Source of the DNA: Bacteroidota bacterium
GTDB taxonomy: Bacteria > Bacteroidota > Rhodothermia > Rhodothermales > Salinibacteraceae
Length of the DNA stretch: 44,799 nucleotides
NCBI GenBank assembly: GCA_009908945.1
Contig: JAAAOI010000231.1
Coordinates: forward strand, 1-44,799
Direction of reading: 5' to 3'
In this document: positions 34,216 through 42,600 of the stretch, piece by piece
How the letters are laid out: every line of letters begins with the position of its first letter
Position numbering within the stretch: the stretch's first letter is position 1
Notes under the pieces: generated by a model
What the model was told of the DNA's origin: nothing
What the model saw: only the letters and a program-made list of their open reading frames with translations
Databases searched by the model: none
Translations under genes and position numbers: made by a program

Positions 34216-35031
34216 TCATATCACGTTGGCGATCCAGCGGAGGTAGAGTAGGAAGAGGGGAGCCGCCAGAATCATCGCGTCAAACCGGTCCAGCACCCCG
34301 CCGTGTCCGGGCAGGATGGCGCCTGAATCCTTGACCCCGACGGAGCGCTTGAAGCCACTCTGGGCGAGGTCGCCGAGCTGGCTCACCACGCCGCAAATGA
34401 AGGCCAGCACGAGCAGATGCCCCCAGGGTATGAACCCCAGCACGGTCACCTTTAGGGCAACCGCGACCGCGACCGCGCCCAGGGCGCCGCCAATCGCGCC
34501 TTCCCACGTCTTTTTCGGTGAGATGGCCGGGGCCAGCTGGTGCCGTCCGATGCCTTTGCCTACGAAGTAAGCGGCTGTATCCGTGGCCCAGATGAACAGA
34601 AAGAGTGCCATAACCAGATAGAACGCATCGAGGTCACCGATTTGCGGACTGCGGGCCACGCGGAGCTCTACCAGCGTCATGAGAAGCGCCGTGGGGTAAA
34701 AGGCACCGAGGAGCGTGGCGCTCAGGCGCTCCAGCGGGCGGGCGGGCGCAACGAAGGGAAGCACGGCTACAAGCAGGAGCAGCAGTGCAAGCGACATCCC
34801 GGCTGTCACCGGGGCCAGGGCTTGCACGCTAAAGCACGCGCCGATGGCTATTCCTATAAGCCGAAAGGGCTGCACGCCCGAGCGGTCCAACATACTGTAC
34901 AGCTCTTGCTGCCCGATCAGGGCAATGGCGAGCATCAGCGCAGCGAAGATCCAGCCGCCGAGGTAGGCACCGCCCAGCAGAACAGGAATCCCAACAAGGG
35001 CAGTGAGCACCCGCTTTGCAAGCGTGGACAT
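34216..35031 (-). CDS. cdsA: Phosphatidate cytidylyltransferase
   Basis: This 271-residue integral membrane enzyme makes CDP-diacylglycerol from phosphatidate and CTP, the branch point of phospholipid synthesis. The C-terminal CDS signature is clear: LAQSGFKRSVGVKDSGAILP, followed by GHGGVLDRFD. SPKKTWEGAIGG is the second conserved block. About seven to eight hydrophobic segments span the chain, starting with VGIPVLLGGAYLGGWIFAAL. The length is typical. The start ATG at 35031 gives MSTLAKRVLTALVGIPV, matching family N-termini. It is part of the minus-strand run between the DUF2007 gene and the small tail-anchored protein gene. Confidence 0.96.
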   Translation of the reverse strand: MSTLAKRVLTALVGIPVLLGGAYLGGWIFAALMLAIALIGQQELYSMLDRSGVQPFRLIGIAIGACFSVQALAPVTAGMSLALLLLLVAVLPFVAPARPLERLSATLLGAFYPTALLMTLVELRVARSPQIGDLDAFYLVMALFLFIWATDTAAYFVGKGIGRHQLAPAISPKKTWEGAIGGALGAVAVAVALKVTVLGFIPWGHLLVLAFICGVVSQLGDLAQSGFKRSVGVKDSGAILPGHGGVLDRFDAMILAAPLFLLYLRWIANVI

Positions 35032-35151
35032 CGGTGGTGGGCGGCAATGAAGGGGGCGCAGGGTGATCGTGCGTTGTAATCTACACGGTGCGCCTCAAAA
35101 ATGGAAGGTCTATCCACAGCCGCCCTACCCGCAGGGCCCCATCGGTAGCCG

Positions 35152-35481
35152 CTATGCCGAGGCGTCTCCCTCGTCTGACATCCGGCGCGCGGCCTCATCC
35201 GTGTCCGGGTGGCGGGCCGCGAGTGCAGCTGCCGTCAGCTCCTCATCAGAAACCGGCTCGACGTCTTCGATCAGGGCCTGTGCCGCTTCTACATCTTCCC
35301 ATCGCACCATCACCTTCACGGAAGAAATAGTGCCTACGTTCAGGCTGTGCGCATGGTCGCGCTGCGAGAGCACCACCGCAGGAATGCCGGCATCGTCCAG
35401 ACGATCGCGCAAGATGTCCGCTTCGAAGTCGGTGCCATACTCCTGGATGGCCAGCCAGTCCTGATTGCGAGGCGTACTCAT
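35152..35481 (-). CDS. DUF2007-type putative signal-transducing protein
   Basis: The 109-residue acidic protein matches the DUF2007 fold: an opening strand (WLAIQEYGTDFEADILRDRL), then GIPAVVLSQRDHA, a strand SVKVMVRWEDVEAAQALIED and a disordered acidic C-terminus. DUF2007 proteins are small ferredoxin-like-fold proteins found singly or fused to zinc ribbons or membrane domains; their biochemical role is not established. The start ATG overlaps the CPBP stop codon as ATGA (35478-35481), so it is translationally coupled to the membrane protease-like gene upstream. That coupling hints at a shared job but does not identify it. Confidence 0.8.
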   Translation of the reverse strand: MSTPRNQDWLAIQEYGTDFEADILRDRLDDAGIPAVVLSQRDHAHSLNVGTISSVKVMVRWEDVEAAQALIEDVEPVSDEELTAAALAARHPDTDEAARRMSDEGDASA

Positions 35482-36509
35482 GGGCGTTTCGGGTTATCCG
35501 CAGGTGGGGCGTTTTCCGATGTAACAGCTGCGGTAGTTACGAGGCGGCGTGCGCGGTGCTCCATCGCCACCGTGACGATCCCGAAGAAGACCGCCCCAGC
35601 TACTACCAGGTACCACGGGATCGGTACCTGCTCGATAGCGGTCAGCGACACGGCCTCTTGCCCCCGAGCCCAAAAGCCCAGCACCACCGCGTAGCCATTA
35701 TTCAGGAAATGGATGACGATGGGGATCCAGAGGCTACCGGTGCGCCAGGCCAGGTAGGCCAGAAAGATGCCGAGCAGCGTAAGGGGCAGGACCTGCGTCA
35801 GCCGCAGGTGAAAAAAGCCAAAGACGACCCCGGAAAAGAGGATCCCGGCCGCTACGCCCATGCCCCGCTCCGCCTGGCGCTGCGCGTACCCGCGGAAGAG
35901 GATCTCTTCGCAGAGAGCAGGTGTCACCGCCAGCATCGCCAGGCTAAAGGCTATCGTCAGATCGCCCAGGAGCACCTGCTCCACGAGCGCCATCTGTTGC
36001 GCATCCCATACCTCTACAGCCTCGGGCAGCGGCAGCAGCTGATTCAGCTCTCCGACCCAAGAGACCACCGGCAGCAGGGCCATCCAAGCGAGTATGGCGA
36101 GGGCCAAGAGCCGGGCGTCGGGCGCGCGAAACCGCAAGAACGCACCCCAGCGTGAGGAGTGCAGCCACGCCATTAGCAAGGCGGGCAGGGCCAGCCCCAG
36201 CACCTGCCCTGCCGTGTTGGCCAGGATGAGCGACCGGGCATGCTCCTGAATGAGCGCTTCAAATTCCAGCGCGCCCCCGGCAAAATCGATCCCCTCCCAC
36301 AGAAGGAGCCCTACGGAAGCCAGGTTGGAGATCACAAAAAAGATGACGAAGGCCACCACCGGGAGCAGGGCCAGCAGGAGCGGCGACACCTGATGGCGCT
36401 CCAGCAGTCCATCCAGCGGGATGCCGCCACCGGCGTCCCATGCGTCTGGAAGCGTGGGCGGTGGGGAAGGAGGGCCATGTGTAGGAGTATCAGGTGAAGG
36501 AGCGGCCAT
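35478..36509 (-). CDS. CPBP-family intramembrane glutamic endopeptidase
   Basis: This 343-residue multi-pass membrane protein belongs to the CPBP/Abi (Rce1-like) family. The catalytic motif EEILFRG (EExxxR) follows a hydrophobic stretch in ALCEEILFRGYAQRQAERGM. The second motif is FGFFHLRL (FxxxH-type) and the third is VIHFLNNGYAV (HxxxN/B-type). The N-terminal ~35 residues are Pro-rich and soluble. Members cleave inside membranes, or handle prenylated proteins, bacteriocins or signalling proteins; the target here is unknown. It is the first gene of the minus-strand run and overlaps the DUF2007 gene by four bases. It is divergent from tRNA-Arg. Confidence 0.93.
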   Translation of the reverse strand: MAAPSPDTPTHGPPSPPPTLPDAWDAGGGIPLDGLLERHQVSPLLLALLPVVAFVIFFVISNLASVGLLLWEGIDFAGGALEFEALIQEHARSLILANTAGQVLGLALPALLMAWLHSSRWGAFLRFRAPDARLLALAILAWMALLPVVSWVGELNQLLPLPEAVEVWDAQQMALVEQVLLGDLTIAFSLAMLAVTPALCEEILFRGYAQRQAERGMGVAAGILFSGVVFGFFHLRLTQVLPLTLLGIFLAYLAWRTGSLWIPIVIHFLNNGYAVVLGFWARGQEAVSLTAIEQVPIPWYLVVAGAVFFGIVTVAMEHRARRLVTTAAVTSENAPPADNPKRP

Positions 36510-36675
36510 GAGCAGGCAGTCAGGGAAAGAGGGCAGGGCTGAAATCGGTCGGACTTACGAAGCGGGCAGGGCTGGGGATTCGGCTCCTGTCGACGGGACT
36601 TCACCTGACTTGCATCAAACCGAAGCCTTCGGGCTGGAAACATTTTCGCGTATCAGGTGATTCTTTACGATACAC

Positions 36676-36749
36676 GCGCTTGTAGCTCAGTTGGATAGAG
36701 CGTTGGATTCCGGTTCCAAAGGCCGGGGGTTCGAATCCTCCCAAGCGCA
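36676..36749 (+). tRNA. tRNA-Arg (anticodon CCG)
   Basis: A full cloverleaf can be drawn. The acceptor arm is GCGCTTG/CAAGCGC, the D stem GCTC/GAGC with loop AGTTGGATA, and the anticodon stem TTGGA/TCCAA with loop TTCCGGT (anticodon CCG at positions 34-36). The variable loop is five bases, and the T stem GGGGG/CCTCC has loop TTCGAAT. The discriminator base is A and is followed by CCG, so the final A of CCA is not encoded. It reads the CGG codon. A strong terminator follows 22 bases later. Confidence 0.96.
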
Positions 36750-36771
36750 CCGGGGCAGGACAGATACACTG

Positions 36772-36814
36772 CCGGCCAGAATCGCCGAATGACGGGATTC
36801 TGGCCGGTTTTTTT
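36772..36814 (+). terminator. Strong rho-independent terminator after tRNA-Arg
   Basis: The 12-base perfect stem CCGGCCAGAATC/GATTCTGGCCGG encloses a 12-base loop and is followed by seven T. It ends the tRNA transcript before the convergent outer-membrane receptor gene. Confidence 0.95.
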
Positions 36815-36885
36815 ATGTTACGCCTCTGCTATGCATCAGGCGAGGCAAGGGAGGCCATGCCTGGCACTTGCCAGATGCGGCACGG

Positions 36886-39375
36886 TTATCCGTCGAAGTC
36901 GTCCATCTCCGACATGCCGTCGCCGCCCATTCCACGGTCGCCGCGATTCCGCCGGTCCCGCTGTGGCTGCCCAAAGGTGTAGGATAGGGAGAGCGAAAAG
37001 GATTGCGCATTCCACGAGCGGGTGGTCTCTTGATAGAACCGGTCGTCGTCGCGCCACAGGCTAAAGTTCATCGTATTGAACAGATCGCGTGCGCTGACGC
37101 TGAGGTTGGCACGGTCGTTCAGGAAGGTGTAGCGTGCGCCCAGCGTGGCCATAGAGCGTCCGGAGCTTCGCCCTTGCTCGATCTGCATAGGCGCCCGGTA
37201 GAAGTACGACGCCTGTACGCTGAGCGGCGACACGACGCGGTAGGTCACGCTGGCCCGCGTGGACCACCCGTACGAACCACTGGTGAGGTCGGTGTCGACG
37301 TTGCTGCCGTCGGTATCGACCCGGTAGAGGTTAAAATTGACGAAAGCGTTGAACGTCCGGCCCATACGGAGCGTGCCCACAAACTCACTCCCGTAAGAGG
37401 TCTGCGTCGCGAGGTTGCCGTACGTCAGCACCGAGACGCCATCGGGCCTCACCTCCTGGTTGCGGCGGATCACATCGGTGGTGTAGCGCACGTAGGGCGA
37501 GGCTGAGAGCGAGGTCAGCCGGCCAAGCCGCGTGTAGCTGAGCTCGATGTTGTGCGTATACTCGGGCAGCAGAAACGGATTGCCCACCCGCCGGAAAAGC
37601 GGGTCGCTCAGATCGTCAAACGGATTTAGCGAACGCGTGCCTGGGCGGTTGATGCGCTTCCCATAGCTGGCTTTTAGCTGATGCCCATCGGTAGGGCTGT
37701 ACGTCAGGTATGCGTTGGGGAAGAAACTAAAGTAGCGGTTGTCAAACGCCTCGCCGGTTGTTTCCAGGTCGAAGGTGCTGAACGTCTGCTCCAGGCGCAC
37801 CCCCACCTGCGCCCCCACCCGCCCGGCCTCGCCCTGTAAGATGCCGTACAGAGCGTGGACCTGGCGGTCGTAGGTAAAGCGGTTGTTCAGGTTTTCCTGC
37901 GGCAAGAAGGCCTCGCGGTCGGGGTCGAAGGCAGCTGCAAAGAAGCTGTTGTCTTGCGTGCGCATGTTCCCCCGATAGCCGGTCTCCAGCCTGCCCCAGT
38001 CCGCCAGGGGCCGTTCGTAGTCGATGCGCAACGACGCGCTGCTCCGCTCCCGGTCGCGGTTCGACGATTCCTCCTGCAGGTCTTGCGCGTCCACGATGTC
38101 CGCCGCGGCCAGGGTCTCCTCCCGGTACAGGTTCTGTCCGTCGTTTTGGCTCATGTTCCAGCGCACCTCGGCCGCGAACTCGTGGGTGTTACGCTCAAGG
38201 ACACGGGTAAAGCCCAGTCGATAGTTCATGTTGAACCGGTCACTGCTATTTTCGGTGACCCGGTCGTACCGCCGGAGGAGCAGGTCGTCGCCGTCGGCGA
38301 AGGTGTTGGCATTCAGCGTATAGTTGGCCCCATCGCGCAGGCTGAGGCGGCCGCTAAACGACAGTTCATTTTTATCGCTGAGGTCGTACCGTAGCGAGGT
38401 ACGGGTGTTGTGCGAGAAGCTTTCACGGTTGCCCGTGGTAAGCTGGTTGAGCGCCGTTTGGGGCGACTGGAAGCGGTTGAGCCGGTACCGGCTGCCTTCG
38501 CTGTTGCGGTCGCTGGAGCGGAAGCCGTAGCTGGCCGTGCCGCTCCACCGGCCGTAATTGATGTTGAGGCCCGTGGAGGTGTTGTAGCCGCCCCGCGAGT
38601 CGCCCCCCGCCGAGACGAACGCACTCCAGCCCAGTTCGATATTTTCCTTCAGTACGATGTTCAGGATGCCGCTCATGCCGGACGGGTCGTAGCGCACCGA
38701 CGGGTTGGGCATCACCTCCACGGCTTCAATCGACTCCGACTGCAGCCCCTGCAGAAACGCCGTCAGCATGTCGCCGCTCATCTGGGTAGGCCGCCCGTTG
38801 ATATGGATGGCTACATTTTGGCTTCCGCGGAGGCTCACCGCGCCATCCACATCCACCTCCACCGACGGGACCGTTTCCAAGGCATCCAGCGCGGAGCCTC
38901 CGGCCGTCACCACTTGGTCGCGGAGCGTGTAGCGGGTGCGGTCAATGCCAAACTCAATGTCGTCCCGTCGCGCCGAGACCTCAATCTCGTCGAGCTGCGC
39001 GGTGTCGGATGCCAGCGCCACGGTGCCCAGATCTACGCGCCGGCTGTCCCGGCCGATGGTAACGTCGCCTACCGTCGCAGGCACCATCCCGATGAAGCTG
39101 ACCCGTACGTAGTATGTGCCCGGCCGCACGCCCGTCAGTTCGAACCGTCCCGCCTCCTCCGTGATGGTCCCCGTGACAAGGCTGGAGTCGGCTGCCGTCC
39201 AGAGGGCGACTGAGGCCCCGATCAGCGTATCGTCAGTGTCGGCCTCCAGCACCTGCCCGAAAATCGCGCCGCCCCTACCGGCGTGCGCACCGGTGCGCTG
39301 CCCCCGGTCTTGCGCCTCGGCCAGTAGTGGAAACCCTATCAAAAGTGCCGTTAGAAACAGTAGCCGTGTATGCAT
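36886..39375 (-). CDS. Outer-membrane beta-barrel receptor (TonB-dependent receptor-like)
   Basis: The 829-residue protein opens with a signal peptide (TRLLFLTALLIGFPLLAEAQ, cleavage after AEA). A carboxypeptidase-regulatory-like beta domain follows (about 37-125: GAIFGQVLEADTDDTLIGAS, GRFELTGVRPGTYYVRVSF). A plug-like domain (about 130-245) contains RYTLRDQVVTAGGSALDALE, VSLRGSQNVAIHINGRPTQM and DPSGMSGILNIVLKEN. The remaining ~580 residues are an aromatic-alternating beta barrel with the segment HQLKASYGKRINRPGTRSLNPF, as in Bacteroidota outer-membrane beta-barrel family 3 receptors. After the last strand (FSLSLSYTFG) comes a hydrophilic Arg/Asp/Gly tail of about 25 residues. No classical TonB box is obvious and no lipoprotein partner is adjacent, so the ligand is unknown. 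It converges on tRNA-Arg. Confidence 0.92.
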   Translation of the reverse strand: MHTRLLFLTALLIGFPLLAEAQDRGQRTGAHAGRGGAIFGQVLEADTDDTLIGASVALWTAADSSLVTGTITEEAGRFELTGVRPGTYYVRVSFIGMVPATVGDVTIGRDSRRVDLGTVALASDTAQLDEIEVSARRDDIEFGIDRTRYTLRDQVVTAGGSALDALETVPSVEVDVDGAVSLRGSQNVAIHINGRPTQMSGDMLTAFLQGLQSESIEAVEVMPNPSVRYDPSGMSGILNIVLKENIELGWSAFVSAGGDSRGGYNTSTGLNINYGRWSGTASYGFRSSDRNSEGSRYRLNRFQSPQTALNQLTTGNRESFSHNTRTSLRYDLSDKNELSFSGRLSLRDGANYTLNANTFADGDDLLLRRYDRVTENSSDRFNMNYRLGFTRVLERNTHEFAAEVRWNMSQNDGQNLYREETLAAADIVDAQDLQEESSNRDRERSSASLRIDYERPLADWGRLETGYRGNMRTQDNSFFAAAFDPDREAFLPQENLNNRFTYDRQVHALYGILQGEAGRVGAQVGVRLEQTFSTFDLETTGEAFDNRYFSFFPNAYLTYSPTDGHQLKASYGKRINRPGTRSLNPFDDLSDPLFRRVGNPFLLPEYTHNIELSYTRLGRLTSLSASPYVRYTTDVIRRNQEVRPDGVSVLTYGNLATQTSYGSEFVGTLRMGRTFNAFVNFNLYRVDTDGSNVDTDLTSGSYGWSTRASVTYRVVSPLSVQASYFYRAPMQIEQGRSSGRSMATLGARYTFLNDRANLSVSARDLFNTMNFSLWRDDDRFYQETTRSWNAQSFSLSLSYTFGQPQRDRRNRGDRGMGGDGMSEMDDFDG

Positions 39376-39683
39376 GCGATACGGAGAGTAGGTGCGGCGA
39401 AAAGAACGTGGAAGTGAATAAACGTGCCAACGTGTCTTAATCGTATATCGTCTCCGTTTTATGCGGCAAACTGGGCAAAAAAGCTGCTACAATTGATGTA
39501 ATACGTTCTCGAAACAGCATCTCCTCTTTGTTGCCCGGGCTGCCCCGCGCCCATGGGGGCTGGTTTTTCTCCACGGCCCCACAACGCGCCCAACACCTAA
39601 CCGCCCCACCCCGGGGTGCCGCGGGGGCAGGGCGCCACCTGTGTTAGCCGTGCTTCTCGCCGGCCCGGTGGTCAGGCGGACGT
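39376..39683. other. 308-base gap upstream of the receptor gene
   Basis: No gene is credible here. The half next to the receptor is relatively AT-rich and should hold its promoter, but I see no confident box. The half next to the nuclease gene is GC-rich and contains a 12-base palindrome CACCCCGGGGTG (near 39606-39617) without a T tract, so a clear nuclease terminator is lacking. Confidence 0.4.
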
Positions 39684-42600
39684 TTACGGAACGTAGGTGA
39701 TGCGGTCGCTGCGGGTCTCGCCATTGGTGGTAAGCCGTGCGATGTAGACGCCACTGGCCAGCGGATGCCCAGCGTCGCTGCGGCCGTCCCACTGCACGTC
39801 GTAGCGCCCCGGCGGCTGCACCTCATCTACCAGCATGGCCACCCGCTGCCCCAGCACGTTAAACACCTCCAGCTGCACGGCAGAGCGCTCGGGGAGCGCG
39901 TACTCCAGCGTCGTTTCGGCGCTGAAGGGGTTCGGGTAATTGCCACGCAGTTCTACCGCCTCGGGGCGATCTGCTTCGTGGAGGCCATCGGTTGCTGTTA
40001 GCACCAGCTGTAGGGCCACGCGGTTTTGCTGCAGCGTTAACGTGATGTCGTCATGCTTCCGGAGATCGACCGCTTCCCCATCGGGCAGGCGGAGCGTGAG
40101 GGCGTAGTCGTCCAGCCCGGGCCGGCTGGTGGGGCGCAGCGTGACGCGGTCCCCTGCTGCCCCTTCGAGCGCCAGTGTAAAGGAGTAGCTACCCGAGCCG
40201 CCGGCGGCCTGCACGTGGGTGGCCAGGCGGCGGTCGGCGGCGTCTGTGGCGTGCAGCAGGGCGTCCCCGAATGGCGCACGCGGCGCCACGAAGGCGCGGG
40301 GTTGGGGTGCCACGCCCAGGTGCACACGCCCGCGGCGTTGCCCCGCCACGAAGGCCTCCAACATGAGCAGGCGCTCGTCGGCAGGCTGTGTAGCCGCCGT
40401 CTGGCTGGCTTGCTGCTCATTCGGGGTAAGCGTCAGGCTTGGTTGGTCCGTTGCGTTGAGGAAGTAAAAGGCCTCCCCGGTTGTACCGGGGTCAAAGGTC
40501 GTAGTCTGCTCAAACGCGCCATCAAAGGCCCAGAGCGGCTGGGGGTTATCGATGCCGTTATCAGCCTGTACCTGATCCCAGTCAAGCGCGCTGTCGAACG
40601 GATTGACGACGATGTTCCAGCCGGCCTGCAGCGGCAGGGCGAACGTTCCGTCGGTCGTCAGTTGGGGGGCAAACACGTCAGCCTCTACCGTCCAGCTTTC
40701 GCGCGCCAGCGCCCAATAGCCCTGGCCCACGGCGTAGGTGTCGTTGCCGTCCTGTTCGTCCAGATAATCGCTGGGCGGGCCGTCAGCGCCGTTGTCGGCA
40801 AAGATGCGGTAGCTGGTGCCCGCGGTCCCGCTAAAGGTATCCCCGAACGCAAGGTCCGCAATACCCGGCACCCCGACGAGGCGGTAACTGCTGGGATCCG
40901 TGAAATCGGGAAACGCTTGATCGATGGTGAGGGACACTACCGGGAAGTCCACGTCCCGTGCCAGGTCAGCCGGCCGCATGGGCAGCAGCTGGATCTCATC
41001 CTCGAAGACCCCGACCACGCCTTCGTACGTGATGGGCGCATCCGGGATAGCCTCGCCGCCCACCCCAGTCTCGTTGTCGCCCTGTACGCGGAAGGTCAGG
41101 GTGCCGCCGTTCAGGTCACGCGCGGTGTAGGACTGCCCGTTTGAGAACGTGGCGGCGGAAGCTTCCGGAAAAAACAGGCCCGGCACCCGCACCACCACGC
41201 TCTCGTAGGCGCCTCCACTTTCCGCGATTTCGCGCAGCGTGACCTCTTGCGGCGCTGGGGGCGTCTCTTGCGCCACAACCTCGTAGCTGCTCAAGTCTCC
41301 ACCGTTGACCTGCACCAGGTTGCGGAAGTCGGAGACCAGTCCGCTGATCCGAAGGACCGTGCCGGGCTGAATCGTTCCGTTCGTGATGTCGTCACGAAAG
41401 TCCGAACTGAGCGCCCCTGTCGTCTGCCGGATGGTAATGCCGCTGGCGCCGCGAGCCCCGCTTGCGTCTTGCAGGCGGACGTAGCTTCCAAAAGCCCGCG
41501 ATACGGTGCCCTCAAAGGTTACCAGCTTTTCGCGCGTCTCGCGCGCTTCCGCAATGGTAAGGGCCTCCGCCGTGGGGGTCAGGTCCACCCGGTCCACCAG
41601 CGTCGGATCGAGCGCAAAAGGGTTGAGCTTGTTGCCCTGGTAGCTGGCAATCAGCACATTGCGCCGCTGTTCGTCGGCGCTCACCGGGTGGTCGGCGTGC
41701 CAGGCGCGAAGGTCCGCCTCCTGAACGCTCAGGAAGCCAGGCGCCGCGCGCTGGGGGTACACCAGCTGAAAGTAGAACATGGAGCGTGCCACCTCGCCCT
41801 TGGCAACGTCCCGCGGCTCAAACCGCCGGTCGTTTCGGTCGGCTGGTGCACTGAGCACGCGGCTCCACTCGGGTTGCTGCGCGGGAGGAGGTGCAAAGTT
41901 TTGGTTCGTGTCGTCCCGGTACCACACGTCCACATCCCCCGGCGGGATCGTACCAAAGGCATAGTTGCTCCGTGCAGAGTTGACGTCCTCGCGCGCTGGC
42001 ACCAGGATGTGCATATTGCTTCGCGCCGGCAGCTCGCCAGCTCCCAGGCTTTGCGGCCACAAGTGCTCGGTGTTGACCCCTGCCGCAGCCATGGACGCCC
42101 GCGGACTTGTCCCGTCCAACAGCGGCGCTGTGAAGCCTGTGTAGAAGGCCGCTACCTGCCCCCCCGTGTTGTACACTTGCCCGTAAAGCGTGTCGCGGGC
42201 TACATCGTACATAAACGTGGGCGGATCGCCAAAGTCTTGCCGCAGCTGCTCGGCCAGATCCGTGCCCTCAAGTCCAGGGTACAGCGTGGTCTGCGCCGTG
42301 GCATCGTCTTTGATCCACAGGGTCAGCGTTTGCGGGAATGCCGTGCTTGCCACGGTACTTTCCGTCTCCAGGGAGATCTCTACGCGCTCAATACCCTCCT
42401 CTTCTCCATCATCCGTGATGTTGAAGCTCAGGAGCTCTGGGGCTGGATCTGATCCCGAGAACGTAAAAGTGGTGGGGTCGGAGAACCCGGTGACATCTCC
42501 TCCCACGGTGGCATCTCCCCCCGTTATGCTGGCCGTTACGTCGACGATGTCGTCTGAGGACAGATTCTCCGGGCGGATCGACACGGTTACGCCGGTGTCG

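Noticed and set aside
35478-36509. CPBP/Abi protein as an abortive-infection or bacteriocin-immunity system
   Set aside because: The neighbours are housekeeping genes (cdsA, mutL, tilS, hpt) and there is no bacteriocin gene or defence module.
36676-36749. tRNA-Arg as an integration site of a mobile element
   Set aside because: No integrase, no repeated tRNA 3' end and no change of composition is seen around it.
39487-39792. Short open frame in the gap after the nuclease gene
   Set aside because: It is Arg/His/Gly-rich, overlaps the nuclease gene's end in another frame and has no family features.
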